From the NCBI GenBank assembly GCA_000697335.1, contig JNEM01010858.1, positions 1 through 30,850 of the forward strand: a stretch of DNA of 30,850 nucleotides, written 5' to 3'. The notes under the pieces were generated by a model. The model saw nothing but the letters and a program-made list of their open reading frames with translations, was not told the origin of the DNA and made no database searches. The translations under genes and the position numbers were made by a program. This DNA comes from Conidiobolus incongruus B7586 (lineage: Eukaryota; Entomophthoromycota; Entomophthoromycetes; Entomophthorales; Conidiobolaceae). Shown here piece by piece: positions 1 through 11,855 of this stretch. Position 1 is the stretch's first letter, and every line of letters starts with the position of its first letter.

Positions 1-624
1 AAAATTTAAGAAATATCTTTAATAAATTTATTAAATAATATAAAATAATCTTTTTTATATATTATTTTGTGAATTTGAATATTTTTATTATATAATTATT
101 GAAGTTATAAAATTAATATATTTATAAGTAATATTCTATCATATATATTTGGTATATGATATTAATAAAACATTCATATCATTATTATTAAAATTTATAT
201 ATTTTCTGTATTTAATAATATTGAAAAATTATATATAAAAATAAACTGACAATTATTCAAAACTAATATATAACAGTTGGTTATTTATATTATTATATAA
301 AATACTATAGTATTAGATTTAATATTCATGTTTCCTATAATATATATCAATCATGATATTACTACGATATCATATTTAGAAAAAATAAGAAATTAATGAA
401 AATAGAAATGAAATAGATTTTTACTTTTTAACAATGCAATGTTCTTGATTATTTGAATATAATTACAATAAAAAAAGTTTTACAAATAAGGATGAATAGT
501 TGTGATTATAGCTATGGAAATTTTAGTTACTAATATATGTTAAAAGAAACAGTATTTATGTCATTTGTAGCATTTGAAAGCAAGCGGGGGATCTGTCTTA
601 TATTGTTTTTTTTTGAAACATTAA
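1..624. other. AT-rich spacer, no gene seen
   Basis: This stretch is extremely AT-rich, with frequent stops in all frames and no codon-like pattern. No coding region, tRNA or long repeat could be supported in it. It ends at the tRNA-like relic that begins near 625. Confidence 0.6.
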
Positions 625-696
625 TCCAATATGATACAGTGGTTAGGATTTTAAGCTTTCACCAATGAAACCAAGGTTATATTTCCTGTATTCAGA
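625..696 (+). pseudogene. Decayed tRNA-Glu(TTC)-like relic
   Basis: The sequence follows the eukaryotic tRNA-Glu plan over about 72 nt: a TCCaATA 5' acceptor strand, TG at positions 8-9, a D-loop AGTGGttAGGAT, an anticodon loop CTTTCAC carrying TTC, and a T-arm-like segment GGTT..ATTTCC in the expected place. The anticodon-stem arms no longer pair (TTAAG against CAATG). The B-box lacks the conserved TTCGA core, and the 3' acceptor strand matches only in part. I read it as a dead tRNA gene or the head of a tRNA-derived fragment. The family call comes from a remembered consensus, so it is moderate. Confidence 0.55.
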
Positions 697-1042
697 GGCT
701 TTGATGGATTTTTGATATCCAATTATTTCAAATAATAGGAATAATAAAATCATTAAGATATTTTATTAAAATATCTGTATTTATTAAATTTTTTTGAAAA
801 TTTTATGTATTTAAAATAGTATTTCGAATTAGAAAAATTTTGTTTAGATAAAATCCCATAATTATTTTTAGTGTAAATTACTCTATAAATTTCTGTTCTT
901 TGGATCTTTATATTTTCAACTATCAAAATCAATATACATATATTAATAATTAAATAAATAAAGAATATAAAAGATAGAAAAATACTAAATACTTAATATA
1001 TAGATTTTAATTATAGGTTATAATACTTTAATTAATATAAAA
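697..1042. other. AT-rich spacer and 5' flank of the WD-repeat gene
   Basis: No ORF or RNA gene was found here. The last part should hold the promoter and 5' UTR of the gene starting at 1043. The TATA-like AT runs are too common in this background to single one out. Confidence 0.5.
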
Positions 1043-4000
1043 ATGTCAACTTGGTTCCATCATTTAAATTCCAAGTCTTCTTATACCAATTCTGTAACCT
1101 CTAAACTTTCCCAATTCCAATAAATTTTAACCCTCAATAATTAGGATACAACTTACAAAATCTCATCAATCCTACGCTACTCTCCCGTAACGAGTACCCA
1201 CCACCTCTCCGGTATTGGCTGGTTATCTAGCAATGGACCCTACCTAGCATTGTATACTAATCACAACAAAGAATTCGAGATCAAGGTGTTCGAATATGAG
1301 AGAATTAGAGGAATACGATTATTAGAAGGTAATACTCGTAAATCAAATTGAATATTGGGATTAATTTGGGATTATAGGATGTGATGGTGACAAGGTATTG
1401 ATTTGTTTCGGTGGCAAATCTTTACATTTCCTAAAATTAACTCACACCAAGTAATTATTAATTAACCTAATATTACTTTTAACAATTCAATAACACTGTT
1501 TTGTAGTAATGTTTACGATTTAAAATTATTATCTAAAGAGTATCAATTTCGAGATTGGATTCTAGATATTTACATCTCATCCTCAACCCATATCAATCTA
1601 TTACTAGCTCACAATATCATACTAAAACTCCAAATCCAACCGAACTACAATCTAAACACACTCCAAGTGATCTATGGTCCTATTAACTGTTTACTGTAAG
1701 TTTCAAATAACAAATTGTAATTTTTACTAATTTCCTATAGGTATTCGGGAAGATTCTTGGATAATGAGAATGTAGGAATTGGTACGATTTTTAATAGTGT
1801 AATTATATGGAATTATAGTGAAAGTAATTCTTTACAATTTACTGTTGATTTATTTTAAAATTAATTATTGGATTAGTCGATACTAATGTTGGCGATGGTG
1901 TTGGTCGAAACATTGGAAAAATTCAATGCGAATTGAAAGGCCACGAAGTAAGTACTAACCATTAAACCAATGTTGAAATATTAATATTATTAGGGCGTGA
2001 TTTTTAATCTTCACTTCACTCCCAACTTCTCAAAATTAGTATCCGTATCAGACGATAGAACTATCCGAGTATGGTCCAAAATCCCCAGCAATTCCTCCAA
2101 TCCATGGTAACCAAATCATCATATCAAAAATACAAAATTAACCAATTTCACTAGGAATTACGAACTGTCCCATACAATTTATGGTCACACCAACCGTATC
2201 TGGGACTGCCAATTTCTTAACCCGAATGAACTCGTATCAATCTCTGAAGACAGTACATGCAAACTATGGTCCATAACTGACATCGATTACAAACTCAAAA
2301 TGAGTTGGTTAGCTTCGGAAGGTAAGAACGTATGGTCAATGGCATTAAATGAGAATCGGAATCAAGTAGTAAGTTATATATTTTTCATTTTCAAGAACTA
2401 ATAATTAATTAATAAAGTTGGTTGGAGGGAATGATGGTAGTGTCAGGTTATTAAACCTTAAAAATTTAAAAAAAGTGGAAAATTCAGAAGAACTTTGTTA
2501 CAATTTTGAATTACCTCAAATTAATAAGTATCACAATCAAAGTAATTACAATTTTAACAATTTTTATTTTTTTTAATTCTAATAATTTATTAGCAGCGAT
2601 TCCAACTCTTAGAGATCAAGAGAATGATGAGAATGTAATTGTGAAGTCAAAACCCTTGAAAGATTTTATTAGGAATTTTATACCTTTGGGATTACATCAA
2701 TGTTTGGGTATTACAGATTTAGGGTAATTCACCAGGATCACATTTCCTATTTTTACTAATGTTAGTATAGTTATTTATTCAAATTCCATATAAACCAAAA
2801 GGACAAGGAATGGACTCCCGAAGAAGGTCAACTCATTACGAGAATACCTGAACTCCAACACTACTGTATGGTGGGTACACTCGATTACGACTGTTACGAT
2901 TCCAATAATCCAATAGCTGTATTGGGAAGTCTCAATGGCGAAATTTTCATCTGCGACACTCTAAATAGATTTAGAATTGAAAAGTTTAGAGAGTTTGAGA
3001 CTAAGATTGTTAGTTTGAAATTAGTGCAATACAATAAGAGTAAGTAACAGTTTTGAATTTGAATAATATTGAAATTTACTATTTTTTTAGATAATTATTT
3101 ATTGGTTGTTTATATTTTGGATCAATTACCTAATCTATATCAAATAACTGTCGCAAACGAAATTGTAAATTAACTCAATTTAATTAACTGTAAAATATTA
3201 ATTTAAATATTTTAGCTATTGAAACCAATTGGCCAACTTCAAAACTCTACCCCAATCCACCCAATGTGCTTAGCATTCCATCCCAGTTCCAACCATTTAA
3301 GTATCGGAACCCGCCAGGGAGATCTCGTTATTTACCACATAGATCCTACCAACTATCAAATTCAACTTCTACAACATCTTCAAAGTTTACACAAATCCGA
3401 ATCCGTCACCAGCCTCAAGTATCTAGATACTCCAACGCCAGAATTGATATCGACTGGAAGAGATGGTAGCTATCAACATCATCAATATGTAGATGAAAAA
3501 TATGTGACAAGATTGAATTCTAAATTAACAAAAGGATGGATTGAAGGTGTCCAAATCCTCAATAACTCTATAATTTTAATTTATTTTTATCGTAAGAGAA
3601 TGGTGGTTTATAATGTTACAAAAAACTTTGAGGTAATTTTAATCAAAATCTACTGAATATTGGAATTAATGAATTGGAATAGTTGTTCTCTATTCATTGT
3701 GGTGGAGGTCATCGCGAATGGTATCTAAATTGTGACAATGAGGATTTGACATTAGGTAGTGTGATGTATTTGAGGAAAGAAAAGGTAATGGAAATTCTTT
3801 AGTGTTTATTGATTGTTAATTGGTGTTAGGTTGTGATTTACCCTATTGGTTCCAACAATCAAGAATCTTCTAGTTCTACGGATATAATTTTAAAAGTAAT
3901 TTATTTTAAAAGTAATCACATATTATTTTAATTCTAACCATTATAGCCCGGTCTTCACGGTCGCGAAATTCGTACTCTAGCCTCTATCCACATGTCCAAT

Positions 4001-5028
4001 TATCAAATTTTAGCTACAGGTTGCGAAGCTGGAAAACTCAAATTGTACACCCGAACCCACTCTGAATTCAAATGCCACCTCACGCTAAAAGCTCACCAAA
4101 GTGTTATAACAAATCTAAAATTCTTTTTAACTGGTGATAAAGTTTATATGGTGAGTGCAGGAGGTAGCGAAGAACTCAAATTATGGGAATTATCAATCAG
4201 TGGGAATTTATCATTAGTAGAAATTTATCAGTGTCCAATTTACAATCAGGAGTTGGAGACTAGAATTATGACATTGGATTTGATTCAATTCTGTGGGGAT
4301 ACTTTCTTAATTGTTGGGTATTCTGATGGTTATTTGCGCACCTTCCAAATAGATATAGACTCTCCCAAAGAGCGTGTTAAATTGTTAAAATCCCTAAAGT
4401 TTTTAGAACGTTGCGTTCTTAGCATTTCCAGTGTCAATACTGGAGACACTATCGTAGTGGGATGTGGTACAACTTCCGGAAAAGTTGGATTCTTTACATT
4501 GGATCAATTAATCTCCATCACCGAGAATAATTCACCACCTTTCGCTGTGGATCAACTTCATCAAAGTGGTGTTAACTGTATTGACGCCCAATTCCAAAAC
4601 AATCAAATCACCTTTGTAACCGGAGGGGAAGATAATTCTATAACCGTTGTGAAAATTGAAAATTCTAAAACTAATGTTAAGAAATTTGATAAGGGACACT
4701 CGTCCGCAATTCAAGGTATTTGTCTTTATTATCATCTATACAATTTCTAATATTTTATAGGGATTCAATTTTTCAACTCTGGTGAATTTGCAACTACTGG
4801 GCTGGATCAAAGGTTGATTGGATGGAAAATTACTGATGAGAGTTTGAGGATGCAATTTGCTAATTTGACAACTGTACCAGATCCTTCAGAATTGATAAGT
4901 TGGATCAACCCCGAAAGGTAAACCCTAATATAAAATATATTAATGAAGTTATTAACAATTAAATTAGAAATACGATTGAATTTGGTTTAGTTGGTATAGG
5001 TTTAGAAATTTTAGAACTACAGCAATAG
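1043..5028 (+). CDS. WDR6/Rtt10-type WD-repeat protein (18 exons)
   Basis: Exons traced by frame-consistent splicing: 1043-1093, 1145-1328, 1378-1450, 1507-1695, 1741-1823, 1877-1947, 1994-2106, 2155-2368, 2418-2541, 2594-2723, 2771-3039, 3091-3164, 3216-3632, 3683-3784, 3830-3895, 3947-4715, 4761-4917, 4968-5028. They give 1048 residues, close to human WDR6 and yeast Rtt10/Trm734. WD signatures include SDDRTIRVW (236-244) followed by SEDSTCKLW. The block CGGGHREW (670-677), typical of WDR6, starts exon 14. The family supports 2'-O-methylation of tRNA position 34 as partner of the Trm7/FTSJ1 methyltransferase, in the cytoplasm. All 17 introns are 45-56 nt with GT..AG ends. AATAAA lies at 5039-5044. 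The least certain junctions are exon 1 and the exon 9/10 boundary, where CAG at 2594-2596 offers an alternative acceptor. Confidence 0.93.
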
Positions 5029-8000
5029 ACAAATTTAAAATAAACAATTTTATTTAACAATTATTATACTGTCATCTTCAATATATTAGGATCAAAATTA
5101 TCAATAAAAGAGTACAATAGTATTTCAATTCAAATTAATCTTTAATGTATAATATTTGATCCAATTTAATATCGATATTTATACAGCCAGAAATGTTTTT
5201 TTGAATATAATAAAAGTAATATATATGGTAATTGAATGATTTAATTTATATTTGAATTATTTAACAATTGAAAAATATCTATATTGATATTGACTATTAA
5301 AGGACTTAGGAAAATGAAAATATTATATAGAGCATGAAAATATAATAAACTTTTTATATACATCTTTTATACAGAAGTCTATAACTTTAATTTAATTAAT
5401 ATTAAATTCTAATTACTTCAATTTCCCTCCTACTCACATCATCTATTTTATCAAATTTAATATTTTAAGAATATTTGAAAAAAAAATATTAATAAAAAAT
5501 ATACAGCCAAATATAATCATATTACAACAATATTAAAGAAATGGGAAATATTTTAAAATATTGATTTTTCAAACATTTTATTAATCTTAGAAAAAACAAT
5601 ATATAAAAAATAAATAACCAAATAAATAGTTTCAAATTATATATATATATATATATATGATGTTTTTTAATTTTAAAAATTTAATTATTAAAAATTTATT
5701 GTTTAATATAATTAAAATTAAATTAAATAGTAATTACCAAAGGATTTTATTTTAGTATCAGTAAAACTTAACCATAAGCTTTGTAAAATTATTTAAAATT
5801 TATAAGTATCTATTTAAAATAATGTTTTATATAAATTTACTATTTATTGCTAAGTAAATTACTTCAAACATAAAAAAATATTTAAAATTTATTAAAATTT
5901 AAAAAAAAATTGCTTATTATTTTTTCAATTATTAATAAAATAAAAAATATATAATAAGTATTTTTTTATTTTAATTAAATAATTATCAAAGAACTTTAAT
6001 ATTAGTCATGTAAATATATTATATATATTAAAACTTAAATATAGATTAATTGATAAAAATATAAAATACCTTATAATTTAACCAAACCCTAAAAAAGCTA
6101 GAGTAACTATAGATAAATTAAACTTACTAAAATATAACTAAAGATTATAGCTTTTATAATAGATTATTAAAATTGATAACTTATCAATCTCTTTTTAAAA
6201 TTCTTTATTAAAATATAAATCAAAATATTAGTTTAAGTTAAAATAATTAATTTTATAAATTTTAATAAATAGATAATTTATTTATAATTAAATATTATTT
6301 ATTGTAAAAAATTATAATGATATACTATATTGTTATTTCATTTCTAAAGGAAATTAATGAATAGAGAATTTTATATTATTTGTTTAATAATTTGATTTTT
6401 AATATGTATTTTTAATATAATATAAAAATTTTTATTATTTTATATAATAATAATAATAAAATACAAATTTAAAAAAATAAAAATATATTTTTATTAGAAG
6501 TAATTAGAATAAATATACCATATCAAGTATATTCATTCAATTATAATATATGTGATTATAATTATTTTAAGCAATTAAATAATTAATTTATCAGAAACAT
6601 AATTTCCACAAAAAAATTTAATTAGTATATAGAATATCAAATTTCAATCCTTGATAAAAGCCTGTAATTTAGGTTTAAAAGCTTGCTAAAAGTATAACAA
6701 AGGTTTATTAATAAAAAAGAGTATTGATTTTATATTACATATTTTTTTGTCTTATATATTATATTTTTTATTTACTTTGAATCTTTAAAAATTACTATTA
6801 TTTATAATTTATAGTAATAATTGAATTAAAATTTGTACTTTAATATTAATAATATTTCATTATAATATTTCTTATTAAAAATATTAAATTTATTGATATA
6901 ATTATTATTTAAATAATTTTAACTTTTATAACAATAGCTAATAATAATTGAATTATATTTCAATGAAATTATTAAGAATTATTGTAATAGTACTAAGTGT
7001 CAGAAATTTTTTCTATTAGATTGTCATATTTGTTTAAATTTGTAATTATCTAAATTTATTCTGATAATTCAAATAGTAAAAATTTTAAAGGTTTAAATTA
7101 TTCAAATAAATTTTCTTTTTGTGAGTAGCTTTAATATTGAATAATTATAAAGAAATTTGATTTTAATATTTGTAATATAGTGTAAAAAAATTCACACTTG
7201 ATGTTTAATTATAAAGATTTCCATTAACAGAATTGAATATTTTTGATACATTTTAAAAAATGATATCATCTGTTATATAGTTGCTTTAATTAATTAAAAT
7301 TCATTTATTATTCCCAAAGCTTATAATATTTAATAGCATTTTCATTGCTTCCAAGGTTAATCAAATATTATGATTTTTATTTTCAATAGTTAAAAAACAA
7401 TCTAAATTGAATTAAGTAAACTAATGAAAATTGGGATGATATAATAATGTGACAATTAACATGTAAATATTCAATGATTCAGACTTTATTAACACTCTCC
7501 ATAAGTGTAATAAATTAAAAATATTGATTTTCAGTCAATGATTCTAACAATCTAGTCTCAATTATTAAAACAACTCCGTTTAATTTTCAATATTAATCAA
7601 ACTCGTATTACTTAAAATTCAAAGGACCCCTTTTAACATTGAACAATTAAAATTTTAAGATTAAAATAACTCCTTAAAATCAAAATTTAAAAATTGATAA
7701 AAATAAATTTTATACCAAGAAATAAATAAATTTATAAAAATACTGATGACAAATGGATATGAAGTAAAATGGATAAAGATATTTATACAGTTCTGTAATG
7801 ATATAATGCTGTAATCATTTTAATTCAATTCCAAGAAATCAAATTTAATTTGAGGTTGTAAATAAATTAATAAATTGTTTATCCTTAACCGGTCTCAAGG
7901 AACCTGTGATTTACACACTAGAAGTAATTTGATCAAAAATGCCTACATTAATCGATTTCAAATATGATTAATTACTCTAAAGCTGCGTAAATTATTTAAT

Positions 8001-8401
8001 TTCTACAAGTTTAAAACGGATTAATTATTTATAAAATCGAGAATTTAATATTTTTTTTCAGATTTATTTAATATTACTTATGAATTAATACTTGGCATAT
8101 AAACCAAATTGAAAAAAAATATCATCAGGTTTCGATTTATAATCAAAACTTAATTAAATTTCCTTTTACTAAGTATTAACTCAAATAATACAAGCCCAAA
8201 AAGTTACTGTCTCCGTGAAATTTTGACTAATTAAACTTGAAACAAATGGCTTCAATTGGTAAAAATTTCCCTAGTTCAGGAAGCATTTGGATTAAATATT
8301 GAGAGGTGTCAGGAGTCCGAGAGTTGAAGGATTCAGAGCTATTAATAGTCGTTAAATGGATTTGCGAATTTGTTTGGATTTTGGGCTTGGTATTATACCT
8401 C
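5029..8401. other. AT-rich intergenic region, no gene seen
   Basis: About 3.4 kb of very AT-rich sequence with no ORF above background. It includes the 3' end of the WD-repeat gene and an AT dinucleotide tract near 5638. Base composition becomes less extreme from about 7860 and again at 8200-8400, presumably the upstream control region of the metalloprotease gene starting at 8511. Confidence 0.6.
5638..5658. repeat. (AT)n microsatellite
   Basis: A perfect TA/AT dinucleotide tract of about 21 nt, visible directly in the sequence. Confidence 0.9.
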
Positions 8402-8410
8402 TATAAATAG
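8402..8410 (+). promoter_or_regulatory. TATA box of the first metalloprotease gene
   Basis: TATAAATAG stands 101 nt before the ATG at 8511. The purine-rich GAGGAGGAGGG segment directly after it is unusually GC-rich for this spacer. The spacing suits a core promoter with a short, T-rich 5' UTR. Confidence 0.6.
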
Positions 8411-8510
8411 AGGAGGAGGGCATTTATATGATAATCTCAAATCTTTTTTTTTCATTGATTAGTTGTTTTTATTCTTTTTTATTTAATTTTTTTATTTATA
8501 CAAAAATAGT

Positions 8511-9851
8511 ATGATCAGATTGGGTTTGATAGTTTTTACGTTGATAGGCATATTAAGTGCTCAGTGTTTCGAACCTGATAGGTTACCTAACGGGAAATCT
8601 TATTACAGGGAAGTTGAGTGCTCGCCGAGGCAATTCGTCCCAAGAGGGTACGACGCTGTGGCAGATGGTAGTACGCGCAGGAAACCTTCACATGGATCGT
8701 TTAATTCTGCGAATGCCATCTCTGCAGCAAATGGCACTTTTCTAATTAATTTAACATGTGTCGCTGATGAGACGACATGTAACGAAGTTCAGTATACATT
8801 TGAGTCAGCAGCTCAATTCCTTGCAAACGTTCTAGTCATCAAAAACCCCATTACTGTAGATGCTAGATTTTATTCGTTTTGTATACAATATCAAGAGTGC
8901 GTGATGGGATCGGGATCAGGACAACAAATCACTTTGGGACAAGCTACACCGGCTAGGACAATACTGTTGCAGGGGGATGACGGCAAACAGAGATTCTATC
9001 CTCAAGCACTCATCAAACAGCTTGATCCCTCCAAGATCCCAGGAGTGCAAGGAGCGTTCGATATTCTTGCCGAGTTTAATGCTGATGCTCAGTTCTGGTT
9101 TCAAAGATCCAACAAAACTATCGCACAGAACCAGGTAGATTTCCTTTTGGTTGTCAGTCACGAAATGGTGCATGGTTTGGGGTTCACATCATCATACTCA
9201 GACTACTTTAATGACAATCCCACCGTGTTAACCCCGAACCCTCAGCTCGAATCATTAAATGATGGTCAAATAAGGATTTCTGGATTCATCGAGAACATTT
9301 TCGATAAATTCATGATTAGAACGGAGAATAATCAAGCTTTGACCACCTCCATAACAGATCCATTGAACAGTTGGGCTCAAACTTCAAACTTTGTCGGCTC
9401 TGAAGATGATGCTCTAAGCGCTTTCCAGAATTCTGACGTGTATCAACTAGGCCAACAGATGCTGCAATTGGCAACCACTCCAGATACGTTGGGTCTCAAT
9501 ATCAATTCCACTTCCGGACCCTTATACCTCGAAACGAGTCTCAAGCCCTTCCAGCCCAGTTCTTCGATATCACATGTAGATTTGAAAAAGTATACTAATA
9601 CCAACGAATTCCTCATGCAATGGGAGTTGAACTCTGGTATTTCGTTATCAGACAGTATGCGCAAGATAGGAAGTCAGTGGAATACTGCACCCTACGGCCC
9701 TATGCTCGTTCAGTTCTTAGGTGTTATGGGTTATCCTACCAATGAGAATCCTAACCCTGCAGTATTCTTGCAGTTAAATCATTCTTCTAAACTCACTGTC
9801 AATCATCTATTGTATTGTATCATTATTGGAATCATCACATACTTTATTTAA
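8511..9851 (+). CDS. Secreted GPI-type zinc metalloprotease, leishmanolysin (M8)-like
   Basis: The single-exon gene encodes 446 residues. Residues 1-17 form a signal peptide. The zinc site is HEMVHGLGF, with H217, E218 and H221. A candidate third ligand is H355 in SISHVD, followed by a Met-turn-like EFLM (M369). The 134-residue gap after H221 exceeds the roughly 60-residue insert of Leishmania gp63, so the M8 assignment is by similarity of plan, not certain. Conserved cysteine pairs flank LTC..TC and SFC..C. The final 15 residues are hydrophobic after N423/S425/S426, as in a GPI-attachment signal. It probably cleaves proteins at the cell surface or wall. The paralogue at 28468-29802 shares the whole architecture. 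The start is favoured by the signal peptide and the TATA box at 8402. Confidence 0.88.
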   Translation: MIRLGLIVFTLIGILSAQCFEPDRLPNGKSYYREVECSPRQFVPRGYDAVADGSTRRKPSHGSFNSANAISAANGTFLINLTCVADETTCNEVQYTFESAAQFLANVLVIKNPITVDARFYSFCIQYQECVMGSGSGQQITLGQATPARTILLQGDDGKQRFYPQALIKQLDPSKIPGVQGAFDILAEFNADAQFWFQRSNKTIAQNQVDFLLVVSHEMVHGLGFTSSYSDYFNDNPTVLTPNPQLESLNDGQIRISGFIENIFDKFMIRTENNQALTTSITDPLNSWAQTSNFVGSEDDALSAFQNSDVYQLGQQMLQLATTPDTLGLNINSTSGPLYLETSLKPFQPSSSISHVDLKKYTNTNEFLMQWELNSGISLSDSMRKIGSQWNTAPYGPMLVQFLGVMGYPTNENPNPAVFLQLNHSSKLTVNHLLYCIIIGIITYFI

Positions 9852-11058
9852 ATTTATAATTTATTTTTTTTTAAAAAAAATAAAAATAAAAATATATATA
9901 TAAATTTAATAATTTAAAATAATTAAATAAAAAAAAATATTTTTTTGCAAATTTTCATTTAATATTAAATTAAAATAATTGTATTATTCATTTAAAATAT
10001 AATAGTACTTTTATATATATATATGATTTTAATTAATAATATTATATATATATATATAGTTATAGATATAGATATATATAATTTGAGTTAATTCAATTTT
10101 TATATCAATGTCAAAAAATATATATTAAATATTTAAAATTTAAAATTAGATTTCCTTTTTAAGTGTGGGTCAAGGCCAGGGAATTATAATTGGAATAATT
10201 GTACTATAATATGTTATTTTTAATCCAAGATTGTTAGAATTGATTAATGAGAATTTAATATAAATGATCGATTAAGCGTAAAAATGGGATTGTAATATTA
10301 TAGCAGTTAAATTTGGTTTTTGTTGTATATTAAGACTTAAAGTTAGTTACAATATAATAAACTGATTTATCAATTATTGAATTCCTATAAATACCAATTA
10401 TAACAAAGTATTTATTTTGATTTAATCTAAATCTTAAAATACTCAATATTCTTTTGCAATCGAGAGTGAAACAAGCTTCAACAGGCCTCTTATTCCTTTG
10501 CTTTAGATAAGTGGTGTTGGAGTACTTATTCTGATCCATGTTAGAATCTTTAGCCAAACAAATATTGTGAATATCTTCACCTCAAATCATAATATCCGAT
10601 CATGGCACTTTCATCGCTTCTGGTATTATAATTTTTAAAGTTTCGGAAATGGGTAAGACTTTACTCTTTCCAGTTAGGGAGAAACATGTTTTAATTCTAT
10701 TATTTTGCAGTGAATTTGAATATATTTGTCCATATATTGTAACTGAGATTCTGTCAGCTGATGATTATAATTAGAATAATTGTTGTTGCTAGAGTAGTTT
10801 AAGTCTAGGTGGTTATTAGTAAGATTTTTTTGGGTATTTAAAAGTAAAAGATTAATAATATATTTGTAAGTGGAAAATATTAATAAGGAAAATGAAAGTG
10901 ATGATATATATATTTATGTATAAAAAATAATAAAATATTATAAAATATTAAAAAAAATTAAATTGATTAATTAAAATTTTTAATTTTAATATCTTATAAT
11001 TGAAGTCATTGAAATTTTTATTCAGATTTAAATTAAATTTAATTATTTTTTTAGTTAA
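9852..11058. other. Intergenic region with TA-rich simple repeats
   Basis: The segment just after the metalloprotease stop is A/T homopolymer-rich 3' flank. No supported gene follows. A minus-strand ORF of 75 codons at 10330-10557 has no recognisable motif and is not called. The 10450-10780 part is a little less AT-rich than its surroundings but lacks coding signs. Confidence 0.5.
10011..10081. repeat. Compound TA / GATATA simple repeat
   Basis: Two TA tracts (about 10011-10024 and 10041-10058) are followed by GATATA-type units up to 10081. This is simple-sequence DNA downstream of the metalloprotease gene. Confidence 0.8.
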
Positions 11059-11139
11059 GACAAGATGGCCGAGTGGTTAAGGCGTGTGCCTAGAAAGCAC
11101 ATGGGATTTCCCGCGTAGGTTCAAATCCTGCTCTTGTCG
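11059..11139 (+). tRNA. tRNA-Ser(AGA)
   Basis: An 81-nt tRNA. The acceptor arms GACAAGA and TCTTGTC pair fully, with discriminator G. The anticodon stem TGTGC/GCACA closes the loop CTAGAAA with anticodon AGA (reads UCU). The enlarged variable arm is that of a class II serine tRNA, and the T-loop is TTCAAAT. There is no intron. A run of six T at 11145-11150 is the RNA polymerase III terminator. Confidence 0.95.
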
Positions 11140-11855
11140 TATTACTTTTTTGATTCTTTTTAATTCAATTTATTTATAATTAATAATTTTGTTGTATTTT
11201 GAAAATACCCGTCCGTCTAGATTCGATAGTTAGGTTCACATTACCCCCTCCTCATGGTGTAATTATTAATCCATAATCAAGTGATACTCTTTAGCTCCTT
11301 TATTAGAATTTATTCCAAAACCTATATCACTCACTGAATGAATTATTTAAACCCTAAAGTGTCAAGATTAACAACAAGTTTTTTTTCTCTAAATATTCTG
11401 CTACAACGTCTCAATAATAATTTTTAAGACACACAGACCCGATACGTTAAAGAGCAGGATTAATAAATAATTAACCAAATCATATTACGAGTACTTTTCT
11501 AACTACGATCTTTGTTTCCCAAAACTTATAAAAACTCAACAATTTCTTTTTAATTTTTAATATTTTTATTAAAATATAATTTAAAAACGATAAAATTAAT
11601 TAAGTGAAAATTCGATATATGAAATTATAATAAATATTTTATAAATTTTTCAGATATATATATAGTTTTATTTTAACAAATAACGCAAAAAAAAATATCA
11701 AAATGAGTTGAATTTTGACCTGAATTTATAATGACAAAATATTTTATTAATAGTAATTATCCAAAATAATTACTCATTAAAAATGAATAAAAATATTAAA
11801 TTTATCATTAAATATTTTTATTTTTCCAAATTGATGAATAATAACAAAAGTTCAA
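11140..11855. other. Spacer between tRNA-Ser and nucleoside hydrolase
   Basis: No ORF is supported. Near the right end, TTTATT at 11817-11822 reads AATAAA on the minus strand and is a plausible polyadenylation signal for the nucleoside hydrolase gene, whose stop is at 11856-11858. Confidence 0.5.
11145..11150 (+). terminator. Pol III terminator of tRNA-Ser
   Basis: An oligo-T tract of six residues begins five bases past the tRNA 3' end, the usual RNA polymerase III stop signal. Confidence 0.75.

Noticed and set aside
5638-10081. AT and TA tracts as possible mobile-element ends or origin elements
   Set aside because: They are simple microsatellites in an AT-rich background with no terminal repeats, target duplications or coding cores near them.
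10330-10557. 75-codon minus-strand ORF
   Set aside because: No recognisable motif, no flanking splice or promoter evidence, and ordinary length for chance in this window.
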